DNA of 64,000 nt from contig OY782871.2 in NCBI GenBank assembly GCA_963678555.2, positions 1 through 64,000 of the forward strand. Reading direction: 5' to 3'. This DNA is from SABI01 sp963678555. GTDB taxonomy: Bacteria > Spirochaetota > Spirochaetia > Sphaerochaetales > Sphaerochaetaceae. Position 1 is the stretch's first letter. Every line of letters starts with the position of its first letter. Positions 8,775-17,165 of this stretch are shown here, piece by piece. The translations under genes and the position numbers were made by a program. The notes beneath the pieces are model-generated. The model saw only the letters and a list, made by a program, of their open reading frames with translations. It searched no databases and was not told where the DNA came from.

Positions 8775-9784
8775 AACTTGACAATCTTGCCTTCTACAAA
8801 TACAGCTTTTCTTTCCTCAACGTCTATCTGACAGACCAGAAGGGAAGAAGTCCCAACACTGTTGATACCTATTCCAGTTCATTCACAGTGCTGAACAGGT
8901 TCTTGGCCGAGGAAAAGCAGATTTCAGTGCTTGCTTTCAAGTTCTCAGATTGTACTCCGGATTTCGTCATGGAGTTTCTTGACTGGCTCAAGAGTGAAGG
9001 CAACAAGGAAGCAACCCGCAACATTCGCCTCACCTGCATCAAAGGATACTTGGAGTATGCAGCAAGGAAGGATGTCTCCCTTTCATCGGTATACTCAGCA
9101 GTCGCCGGGATAAAGTGCTTGAGAGTTCCGAAAAGAGAGAAATACGTTCTTGAAGACGAGCAGGTGGCTCATATCCTTGCGGAAGCATCAAGAGATGAGA
9201 AAGGCAGTAGGAACAGGGTTATGCTGCTGCTTCTTTATGATACTGCTATGAGAGTGTCGGAACTTACAGCACTCGAGACAAACCAACTCTATCTTGACCG
9301 AAAGAGACCGTTCGTGGCAGTCCGAGGTAAAGGGAATAAGGATAGGCATATTGCCTTGTCTGAGAAGATGGCTGGCATTCTGAAGACATACATCAGAAAA
9401 TATCATTGTGGGTTGTCCTCATATCTGTTCTTCACCAAATCCAGAGGCGATTTCAGCCGCATGAGTGAGCGGAATGTTCAGATTATGCTGCAGGAGTATG
9501 CCACAAAGGCAAGGGAGAAGGATCCTTCCATACCAGGGCATGTCCACCCCCATGCCCTGAGGAGGGCAAGAGCCACAGGACTCTATCGCAACGGCATGCC
9601 GATTGAGCTCGTTTCTTCGCTGCTGGGGCACTCCCAAATTGAGACAACTCGAGTTTATGCAAAGCCCTCAATTGAACAAATGCGTCAGAATATGGAGAAG
9701 TCGATACCAGAAGAAGCCTTTAGGCAGAAACCAGTTTGGACTGGCAAGGAAACTGAGATTAAGAGATTGCTAGGCCTTAAGTAG
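8771..9784 (+). CDS. RIT tyrosine recombinase C
   Basis: 337 aa, XerC/D-like architecture with an N-terminal SAM-like domain (about residues 10-95) and catalytic domain with Arg in TAMRVSEL, Lys in GKGNKDRHI, the HPHALRRAR box, GHSQIETTRVYAK with His and Tyr. It overlaps recombinase B by four bases. The stop is 53 bases from the right inverted repeat. All catalytic positions look intact, so the trio is potentially active. Confidence 0.9.
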   Translation: MKLDNLAFYKYSFSFLNVYLTDQKGRSPNTVDTYSSSFTVLNRFLAEEKQISVLAFKFSDCTPDFVMEFLDWLKSEGNKEATRNIRLTCIKGYLEYAARKDVSLSSVYSAVAGIKCLRVPKREKYVLEDEQVAHILAEASRDEKGSRNRVMLLLLYDTAMRVSELTALETNQLYLDRKRPFVAVRGKGNKDRHIALSEKMAGILKTYIRKYHCGLSSYLFFTKSRGDFSRMSERNVQIMLQEYATKAREKDPSIPGHVHPHALRRARATGLYRNGMPIELVSSLLGHSQIETTRVYAKPSIEQMRQNMEKSIPEEAFRQKPVWTGKETEIKRLLGLK

Positions 9785-9837
9785 CGGAAATATTATGCGA
9801 AACCTTGGTCTGAAATAAAGCTCTCAGATAGAGTTTT

Positions 9838-9879
9838 AGGCCATTCTTTCGCATAAATTAAGATTTCGCATGACATCGC
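9838..9879 (-). repeat. RIT right inverted repeat (42 bp)
   Basis: Exact reverse complement of 5825-5866, ending CATGACATCGC at the junction with the interrupted IS3 transposase. No counterpart of the 20-base left-end palindrome is present here. Confidence 0.9.
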
Positions 9880-11256
9880 AGAGTTATCAGGAGAGCACCC
9901 TTTTTTTGACATCGATCGTATTAGTCCGGCACTGTCCATTCTTTCGATCCAGCCAGGCCAACGATAATGGCAGCCACGATCTGTATGAACCAGAGGGTTT
10001 TCCCCTGCTTTTAGGGACTCTACAGCATCATCCAGTATAACGTTCACCATCTCCGCATTTGGACTTCGGCCTCTAGTCCATGAAGTGACATAGCCATCAA
10101 AACAGTCAACTATCGGAGAAAGATAGACCTTCCCAGCGGGTATTCTGAATTCTGTGATATCACTCAGCCATTTCTCATTGGGATTCTCTGCATAAAAATC
10201 GCGGTTGAGTAGATTCTCTACTTCAGGACTGAGCTCTCCTTTATAGGAGCTGTATTTCTTTCTCTTCACCGAAGGGACAACAAGGTTCTCCTCATGCATG
10301 AGACGAAGGATCACCTTCTGTGAAATGGTTCGTCCTTTGAAAGTCAACACTGCATGCAGCCGACGATAGCCATAACACTTCCTGTTTTCAGCAAACGCTT
10401 CTCTCAACTCCTGCCGGACAAGTTTATACTTATCTCTCTTCAAGACATGGCGTTGATAGAAATAGCTGCTCTTTGCCATCTGGAGGGAATGCATCAGTTG
10501 CCCTACAGGATACTTACAGGTAAGGGCATCGATAATCAGAGCCTTCTCTCTGTTGGAGAGTGTATCGATACCGATGCCCTTATCTTTTTTTAGTATTTCG
10601 GCCGCCTTCTCCAAAATATCTCTCTCCAGCTGAAGCTTTTGCACCTGTTTGAGTAGTGTGTCACGCTCTTCCTTAAGTTCATCACACTCAGCTCTCAGGT
10701 CGCTATCCTGCTCTGCTGAAGGGTTCTCTGGTTCTCTTTTTTGTTTCTTTCGCATCTCGGGGTTGTCGTCCTCCCCAAGCAATTGGCGTTTCCACTTATA
10801 GATCGTCTTCCGGGCTACTCCCATCTCTGCATGGAGCTGCGTTACAGTCTTCTCCCCGGATGATACGGATACTACAGCGCTCTTTTTTTGCTTGTCTGTA
10901 TATTCTATACCAGACGAACCTCTTTTCAAAGGATGACAATCAAAGGGGAGAGCTTCGTACACCCATTTCCCGAGTAGTTGCCGACAAGGATATCCCAGAG
11001 CTCTTACCGTACGTGTAAGGCTTTTGCCATACTCCAGATAATGCTTAATTGCAACATCCCTTTGCTCTGCTGTATAGCCTGATTTCAATCTGGACTTCTT
11101 GTGCAGATCTCCTTCCTCAAGATATTCCTGATACCAATAGGTGAGCATTCTGGTAGTGGGATACCCAAGCTCTCTAACGACTGCGGAAGCACTCTTATCG
11201 AACTTAATGTAGAGCTCGACTGCTTTGATCCTTTGTTCATATGAATACATTTTCAC
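9880..11256 (-). pseudogene. IS3 transposase, N-terminal and catalytic part, interrupted by RIT
   Basis: About 459 codons of IS3 sequence (the ORF runs on into the RIT to 9793). Three successive helix-turn-helix segments are visible (about residues 1-50, 60-110 and 115-160), then a leucine-rich coiled coil (about 190-225), then the HTH_21 and rve core with catalytic Asp in WLSDITEF and IVDCFDGY. The third catalytic residue (Glu) is in the fragment at 5616-5801, so this part is inactive alone. An ATG at 11250, after AAGGGGTGAAA, is a better start than the GTG at 11256. Restored length is about 520 aa, long for IS3 because of the triple HTH and OrfA-OrfB fusion. Confidence 0.85.
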
Positions 11257-11290
11257 CCCTTATGAAGTCCAAGAAAATGTCTTCACCCCC

Positions 11291-11720
11291 CTTGTGAAAA
11301 TCTTCTTACCCCATCGAGGAAAAAAGTCATTGACTTTCACAGAGATCTTTTTGCTCTTCTCAGATGGCTGTTTGGTACATACCGATTTCGCCTGATTTTG
11401 GGGTAAACCTGGGCGAAACTATGTGGTCTTGCTGAAAGGAGATATATTCAGGAGACTCTAAATAGATACTAGTGATCTGACATTTACCTGAATCCGTATA
11501 AATCAATCTAAGTTGGTCACTCAGTGCTCATCTTCCACCAGCTTCAGGCTTCAGGAGGCAGCGTGGTGCTGATTTGAGAGAGTGAAGCTGGTAATGAATG
11601 ACAATTGTTCCCAGATTTTTACGTTACAATCATAAAGCTGGGTATAGAATCCTGGTTGAGGACAGTTCTATCCCATCGATTACTGTAAGGGCGAGAGTAG
11701 GAATTCCAGATCGGGTTTTG
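11291..11720. other. Intergenic remnant between IS3 and IS1380
   Basis: No gene recognised. The part nearest 11720 must contain the downstream end of the IS1380 element, but no terminal repeat could be matched with confidence to the upstream end near 20.27 kb. Confidence 0.4.
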
Positions 11721-12303
11721 TTAGAGGCAGTAATAGAGTTGCTTAAACAACTCGTACCAGGGATCCTTCTCCCAGATCTTGATTGCCAGTTTTCTTGCAT
11801 GGGAAACAACCTTGCAGGAAATACGGATCAGATCATCAATCACTTTTCTCAGTCGTTTCCGTTTGCCTTTATGACGATAAGGAAGGAGTTCCTGGAACTG
11901 TAGAGCACGCTGCCCGATCAGGCGGAGTGTATTGAATGCAATCATTGCCGTGTGAAGGATGATTTCATTGACAATAAACTTCCCCGAAGGAAGTCGTTCA
12001 ACATTCATATCGCTCTTCAGTTCCGAATGGAACTGCTCGCTCGTTCCATGATCATGATAGAGATTGATGACAGTTTCCGGATCCTCGTAGAGATTCGTCC
12101 AGAACACTTCAACTTCGGTATCAGGAATAAGGTATGGATTGCCTTTGTAATCACTGGTCCGGACAACAACCCGGAACACCTGATCCAGGGCAGGCAGGTT
12201 ATCTTTCTTCTTTGCTTTCGGGTGGTCAGCAGTCAGAACACCGGTATAGACTTTCTTTCCCTCTCGGGGTTGATGGCAGGTGCCCAAGCTGAAGGCAAGG
12301 TCA
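11721..12303 (-). pseudogene. IS1380-family transposase, C-terminal part
   Basis: About 190 codons, reading LAFSLGTCHQPREGKKVYTG near its start and carrying the YREK-type signature YHDHGTSEQFHSELK with the third catalytic Glu. It is separated from its N-terminal part (19506-20234) by the IS21 composite. Removing the IS21 and one copy of the 5-bp duplication ATCCA restores the reading HQMWIDLAFSLGTC with no frameshift. Confidence 0.85.
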
Positions 12304-12450
12304 ATCCATGGAGATTACGCTTTAGGTGAGCCACTGTTCCGTAAAAATTGAGCCACCTGTTTCACAACAAATTGAGCCACCTTTAAAATTTGAGTGCTAG
12401 ACTTCCAAATACCATGCTTTGGCATGAGACTATTTGGGAGGTGGTCAAGA

Positions 12451-12729
12451 ATGACCAAATTTAAGGAAATCCTGCGTTTACAAGAGCAGGGGTTGAGCCA
12501 GAGACAGATTGCAGCAAGTCTGCAGATCTCACGTAACACCATTAAAGAGTTTCTCAGACGGTTGGAATCGTCAGATTTAAACTTGCCTCTGAGTGAAACG
12601 ATTACTGATCATGACATTTGGGAACTACTGTACAGCGGTAAGAGTGAAGGGAAAGAATATCAGAAACCTGACTACGAATGGGTCTCAAAGGAACTGCGTC
12701 ATAAAGGAGTTGAATATTCGCTCGCTTGA
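12451..12729 (+). pseudogene. istA: istA transposase, N-terminal fragment
   Basis: About 93 codons starting at an ATG eight bases after GGGAGGTGG. An N-terminal helix-turn-helix (LRLQEQGLSQRQIAASLQISRN spread over residues 7-28, followed by TIKEFLRR) and the segment KELRHKGV are typical of IstA. The DDE core is missing: homology stops shortly before the IS4-superfamily element and resumes only in the last ~80 residues at 16.4-16.7 kb. Confidence 0.8.
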
Positions 12730-12802
12730 GCACCAATATTCGCACATTCAGAACCGACCTTAACTTCCTGAAATTTTATTACTCAAAGTGAATAACGAGC
12801 GT

Positions 12803-13024
12803 TCAGCGCTTCCCGCTTTTAACAAAAGTCAGGACATCCTCGTAGGACTTTCCACTTTTCTCAATCGCAGCTGCAAGTTCCTTCGCCTGAAGGTCCCTTT
12901 TCTCAGCATAGAGTGTTTCAAGTTCAGCAATCGCAGCATCATATCTGGCTTTCGTCTTTTCAACGGCTGTCTGGGCCTTCACGATTTTTGCATCAATGGA
13001 GGCCATTGTCTTAGTTCTTGCCAT
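12803..13024 (-). CDS. Small coiled-coil passenger protein of the IS
   Basis: 73 aa, mostly one predicted helix/coiled coil (DAKIVKAQTAVEKTKAR to ETLYAEKRDLQAKELAAAIE) with a basic C-terminus ending KSGKR. The ATG at 13024 follows GGAGG by seven bases and lies inside the last codons of the transposase gene (14-base overlap), so it is translationally coupled to it. Its helix followed by SYEDVLTFVKSGK recalls H-NS-like or IS accessory proteins. Function unknown; most likely an IS-encoded DNA-binding or regulatory protein. Confidence 0.7.
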   Translation of the reverse strand: MARTKTMASIDAKIVKAQTAVEKTKARYDAAIAELETLYAEKRDLQAKELAAAIEKSGKSYEDVLTFVKSGKR

Positions 13025-14559
13025 GTTTTCCACCTCCATCTGGTGCAGTTCCAGCTATGCCACCAAGAGATTCACTGATGGCTACTGCTGCAGTGTGAAC
13101 AGTATCACTGTCCATTCCAAAAGCTTTAAGAATCGTCTTCTGTGTCTTCGTCACTGCATGATCAAGTCGATACACCCCATCATATTGCCTCACCATTTCA
13201 ATTTTGTCCAATTCTTTCAATGCAGCAGGAACAGTCATGAGATTTGGTTTCTTGTTCATACGGTCCATCTCATCCTTGAGCAGTGTGTAGAACCGGTTAC
13301 GGATGATGAGTGCAACGAATTCAATGAAAATCTTTGCTTCTGCTGACTGCTGTGAATAGGTTCTGAGACTTCTGTTCCCAAGGAACGTCTTATCGCTCCT
13401 GAAGAGTTTCTCAGAAGAATCTCTGCTCTTGTACAGATCCATAGCATCCTGGGCTGACATCTTCTCTGAGGTAACAATAGAGAAGTAACCACAAAGAGAA
13501 AGCTCCTGCTCGATTACATCGGCTCTCTCTTTCCAGTGAACAAGAACTTTGTTTTTCTCATTGTAATAGAGCTCAAAGTATTGCTCATACGTATCAGGAA
13601 GCTTCACAGGCTTCATACGGTACTTTTCAAGCATCTTTCCCATCTTCTCAAGCTCGAGTTCCAGGGAGCTTCTCTGTGAATATTGGAGAGCTGTAGAGTG
13701 GAAGAGATGGAAATGCCGGCCCTTTTTATCATCAGCAAACAGCTTAGCTTTGACGGTCTTTCCATAGATCCTGTGCCCCTTGATGAAACAGCTTCGGTCA
13801 ACCTCGAAGCTTCCCTTGTGCTGCAGCACAAGCTCTGATACAAGCTTTTTCTTCCCTTTGACCATGATGATGAATTCATAGCCGCAGGAATCCATGTACT
13901 GAATATTGGCCTTACTGAAGTACCCTCGATCAAGAATGAAGCCACAGCGACGGTATCCATAGCTTTTCGCCTTCTCCAGCATATACTGCAGCTGTGAAAC
14001 ATCCACGATGCTGCCGGGATATGCCTCATAAAAGAGCGGAACCCTGTTGGTCTTATCGTAGGCGACAGAAAAATTGAATACAGGAAGGCCTTTACCGCTT
14101 TTGGAATGGCCGTACTCAATCATTTCAATATCGCCGGCCTGACAATCCTTGTTGGTGGAATCATAGGAGATATAGATTTTCTCTCTGTGATCCCGTTTTT
14201 CATTCCATCTGTCAAGAAAGTCAACATTGCACCACTCAGGCATAGTAGACAGAAACTCAGAGACCTTCGAATCGCTGTAGATCTTCATGTCCTGAGTAAA
14301 CAGGGAATGATTATAGGCATAATCAGGATAGTACTGACCGGCATTGTTCTCGCTGACAATAGAATATGCAGCAAGATCCAGAAACAGCCCGGCATCCCGT
14401 CCGATAATATCCTCTACAAGATTATTCAGTCCGTAATGCCTGATAATGTCCCTTAAAACCAGCCAGGACCCGATTCTCAGGCAGCAGCTCCTGGAGACGT
14501 CACGGTTGATATGTGACAGCTCGGCAGTAGGAAAGTACTTCAGGAAATTCCCGTTGGGG
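13011..14559 (-). pseudogene. IS4-superfamily transposase A, main part
   Basis: About 515 codons of DDE transposase, from LKYFPTAELSHIN to the stop. Catalytic elements: Asp in YDSTNKDCQ, Asp in ILDRGYFSK and the YREK signature YKSRDSSEKLFRSDK. The preceding ORF codons up to 14597 come from the IS30 end. The true N-terminus lies beyond the IS30 at 15824-16022; joining at the 17-bp repeat gives PNGNFLKYFP. The interruption removes only the first ~65 residues. Confidence 0.8.
14543..14559. repeat. 17-bp direct repeat flanking IS30 (left)
   Basis: GGAAATTCCCGTTGGGG, repeated exactly at 15824-15840. It encodes PNGNF of the interrupted transposase on the minus strand and so is target-derived. It is much longer than the 2-3 bp usually reported for IS30. 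Confidence 0.8.
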
Positions 14560-15823
14560 CCCCCGTGTAAAGTAGAATGCACGTTTTTCTTTAACATTTT
14601 CTCACCTCCAGTATTCTAGGCAAGCAGAGCTCGGGCCCGAGCTCTGCTTGAACCGCCATGTGAGGAGTCATACCCTTCAGGATTTTTCGGGGATATGAAT
14701 TCATCCAGTCCTGTATGGTTCTCACAGTTTTTTTGGAATATTTGCCTATGTCAGAGCCTTTTACAATAAAGCGTCTGATGATTCCGTTATGATTCTCATT
14801 GGTGCCACGCTCAAAGCTGCTATAGGGATGTGCAAAGTAGAGGGACAACCGTTGTTTCGATGACTGTATAGAAGCCTCTATTCCACAAATATCCGAGAAC
14901 TCGCCCCCATTATCCGCTGTGACAGTCCTGAACAGCCTTCTGAAGAGTTTTGGACCTATCTGTCGTTCCAGTACATCAAGCTCTTTCCTGAAGGCCTCAG
15001 CCGTCCTGTTTGAAATCTTCCGGGTAATCTCAAAACGGGTCTTTCTCTCTGTAAGTGTCAGCAAACAGGTAGAGGATGTCCCTGTTCCACTCACAATCGT
15101 ATCAGCTTCCCAGTGTCCGAATTCACTGCGCTCGTCAGCTTCTTTGGGCCTCGTGGATATACTCTTCGCTGCGGCTGCCGCACGTGAGTGTTGTCGTGGC
15201 TCTCCTTTCGGTTTCCTCCGCTTCCCTTCAAGGAGAAGGTCTTTCTCTGTCAGGTCGCCCATATACCCTGCTTGAATATAGTTATACAGCGTCTTCGCAC
15301 AGATCCTGGTTTCGCTGGGCCATCCTTCGTTGTTGAATTCAGCAATAACGGCGTAGGGGGAATATTTCTTCTCTCGAATCAGGTGCGTTACCGCTTCCAC
15401 GAGAAGCCAGTCATACCCCAGCTTCAAATCAGGCCCTTTGGCGGAATTTTTGCTCATGGCGTCTATCTGAGCGTATTCTGCATTGTATTCCTTCCTTTCG
15501 AATGGTTCCTCCTCAAGTATGTGGGTCACCATACCTCTCTTCAGCTCTCTACGGATGGTTGACTCGTGTTTACCGAATATCCTTCCTAACAACAAGGGTG
15601 AGCGAATTTTCTCGTATCCATTCGCTCCAGCGTAGTACTATTGCATCTGAATTCTCTGATCCCAGGCGAAATGACTATGATGTGCATGATCCTCTATGGT
15701 AAGCTTTGGTCGTCCCATGGTTCCCTCGTTACTGTTGGTTGGTCGTAATTCCATTGTAACAGAGGTCCGTGGGACTTCTTTTTTTATTTTGCCTTTCGGC
15801 GTGCATTTCATCTTACCGCGCGC
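14560..15823 (-). mobile_element. IS30-family element
   Basis: 1,264 bp between two copies of a 17-bp direct repeat. Weak terminal inverted repeats share the block AATGCACG (about 14576-14583 and 15800-15807). It holds one transposase gene with an amber codon near its start. Confidence 0.75.
14591..15718 (-). pseudogene. IS30-family transposase with in-frame amber codon
   Basis: 375 codons if read from the ATG at 15718 (MGRPKLTIED). An in-frame TAG at 15638-15640 follows codon 26; the remainder (YYAGANGYEKIRSP, then the HTH segment LLGRIFGKHESTIRRELKRG and a rve-type core) is open to the stop. Core motifs include HWEADTIVSG, VTADNGGEF and HPYSSFERGTNENHNGIIRRF, the IS30 DDE arrangement. A TTG at 15595 could restart translation, but it has no ribosome site and would cut into the HTH. 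Most likely a recently disabled transposase. Confidence 0.8.
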
Positions 15824-16022
15824 GGAAATTCCCGTTGGGGTACATTTTCCTTTCATTGTCAGGTGAAAGCTTCCCGATCACAGCTCTCTTGGGAACATTG
15901 TACTTCCTTACTGGATCATAAACGCGATCATACTCGTAGAAGATATAGATGGAATCCTTCTTCCTCTGGGTCACGATTTTTCCGCTTATATTTGGAATAT
16001 CGACAAGTGCTTTCAAATACAT
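15824..16022 (-). pseudogene. IS4-superfamily transposase A, N-terminal fragment
   Basis: 66 codons beginning MYLKALVDIPNISGK and ending KMYPNGNF at the IS30 junction; the last residues of the open frame (RAR) come from the IS30 end. This is the usual N-terminal segment of this transposase type (a short beta-rich motif with KRAVIGKL). It continues at 14559. Confidence 0.75.
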
Positions 16023-16036
16023 TTGGTCCGCCTTAT

Positions 16037-16173
16037 TTGAGTAATACTTTCTAACTCAAATTATAGCAGAACAAACCAGTATTTTCAACAGAAAATATGC
16101 TCTTTTTGCTATTAATGTAATGATTTAGCTGTAATCTACAGGCGGTTAAACGCGATTGAGTAATACTTTCTCA
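16037..16173. repeat. Short direct repeat at the IS-A upstream end
   Basis: TTGAGTAATACTTTCT occurs at about 16037 and again at about 16155, the second copy forming part of the terminal inverted repeat. Between them is AT-rich sequence likely to hold the transposase promoter. Nothing else is recognised from 16023 to 16180. Confidence 0.45.
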
Positions 16174-16180
16174 GGAAGTT

Positions 16181-16402
16181 CAGATTTAATGATTTTATCT
16201 TCGCTCAGGAACCTCCTGGGCAACTTGAGCTCAATTTCGATCTTGATAGCGGTGAATTCTGAGTCTGATCGTTTTTGTTATGGGGGGCAGGGAAACCTGC
16301 TCCATTCTCATGCTCTGAGGATGAGAATAATCCTACGAAACACGACCAAGATTATTTCTACGAAGATCGACTGAGATTATTTCATAACTCGACGCTTAAA
16401 AT
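16181..16402. other. Unassigned sequence between IS-A and istA remnant
   Basis: No coding match seen. It takes the place of the missing central istA sequence but does not resemble it; possibly foreign DNA left by deletions. Confidence 0.35.
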
Positions 16403-16708
16403 AATTCTAGAATCTACATAGATTCAGCGCTTAGATCATGTAAACTTGAAGTTCATGCATTCAGAACCTGTGTAGGCATTCTCAATCTTTCAAAAAAGTA
16501 CTCTCCCGAGCTTCTCGAAAAGGCCTGTTTGCTGGCGGTTGAAGACAGACGTCTCAGTCTGAAACATATCAAAACTATTCTGGCTTCTGCAATTCTGGAA
16601 AAAGATAGAGAATCTTTGAAGGAATCGAAAGAACTGACGAGTGAGGCCTATGCCAGACCAAAAGGCTTCTACTCTGTGCTTCCTTCTTCAAAGGAGGCTA
16701 AGAATTGA
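16403..16708 (+). pseudogene. istA: istA transposase, C-terminal fragment
   Basis: Open reading without a start, ending TGA at 16706-16708. It reads CKLEVHAFRTCVGILNLSKK, then ELLEKACLLAVEDRRLS, the conserved IstA C-terminus (pattern RSCLGIL...LEAAC). Its stop overlaps the TTG start of istB, and an AAGGAGG for istB lies within it, the standard istA-istB arrangement. Confidence 0.75.
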
Positions 16709-17165
16709 AAACTCACAATCAACAGATCATGAAAACGCAGCTGCAGGGAATGCTTCTGGAACTGAATCTTCACACTATGGCCCAGGTGCTTGATGATCAG
16801 CTACGAGATCCTCTCTATCAGGAGTTCAGCAAACTTGAATTCGTCCACCGTATTGTGGAAGAAGAATACGTAACAAGAAATAATACTCGGACATCCCAGT
16901 TATTGAAGCGATCCGGATTATGGAAAACACAGGCAGATCTTGCCAATATTGATTATTCAATCGACAGGAAGCTGAACCGAGATCTTATCGCCCAGCTGAA
17001 AACGTGCGAATTCATTCTTGATAGCAAGAATTTGTCAATTTTTGGTGCGGCTGGTTCGGGTAAATCATTTTTTGCAAAAGCATTTGGTGTAGAAGCCTGT
17101 CATAGACTGCATAGAACCATCTATGTCAATGCCAATACATTCCTTGATAAACTGTACGACCTGTA
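16705..17165 (+). pseudogene. istB: istB helper ATPase, 5' part
   Basis: Starts at TTG overlapping the istA stop (ATTGA) after AAGGAGG. The segment LSIFGAAGSGKSFFAKAFG is the Walker A of IstB, the AAA+ ATPase that assists IS21 transposition. The gene is broken after LDKLYDLY by the element at 17166-19076 and resumes at 19077; removing that element and one CTGTA copy restores LYDLYIEDKKK in frame. Confidence 0.85.

Larger units (their letters stand above)
5805..9879 (+). mobile_element. RIT (recombinase-in-trio) element
   Basis: Three overlapping tyrosine recombinase genes bounded by 42-bp perfect inverted repeats at 5825-5866 and 9838-9879 (extending to 48 bp with one mismatch). The hexamer CATCGC flanks both ends (5799-5804 and 9874-9879); removing one copy plus the element restores the IS3 transposase frame. 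The element could equally be drawn as 5799-9873. ATGCGAAA-type half-sites recur in both ends (about 5833, 5850, 9794, 9847 and 9864, plus 5901). This gene order and overlap is the defining feature of RIT elements, related to Tn554-type transposons. Confidence 0.88.
5585..11290 (-). mobile_element. IS3-family element, copy 1, interrupted by a RIT element
   Basis: Imperfect inverted repeats begin GGGGGTGCGGACA at 5585 and end with the complement of GGGGGTGAAGACA at 11290. Without the 4,075-bp RIT insertion the element is about 1.63 kb. A second, decayed copy with the same ends lies at 48484-50107 (1,624 bp). No clear target duplication flanks it. The transposase is a single ORF rather than the two frameshifted ORFs usual in IS3. 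Confidence 0.8.
12762..16180 (-). mobile_element. IS4-superfamily (IS1634-like) element A, interrupted by IS30
   Basis: Imperfect inverted repeats AACTTCCTGA...TTACTCAA (12762-12786) and its mirror (16156-16180). It carries a transposase split by IS30 and a small coupled ORF. Length without the IS30 and its target repeat is about 2.14 kb. No target duplication is visible, and the host istA lacks its middle, which suggests an adjacent deletion. Confidence 0.7.
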
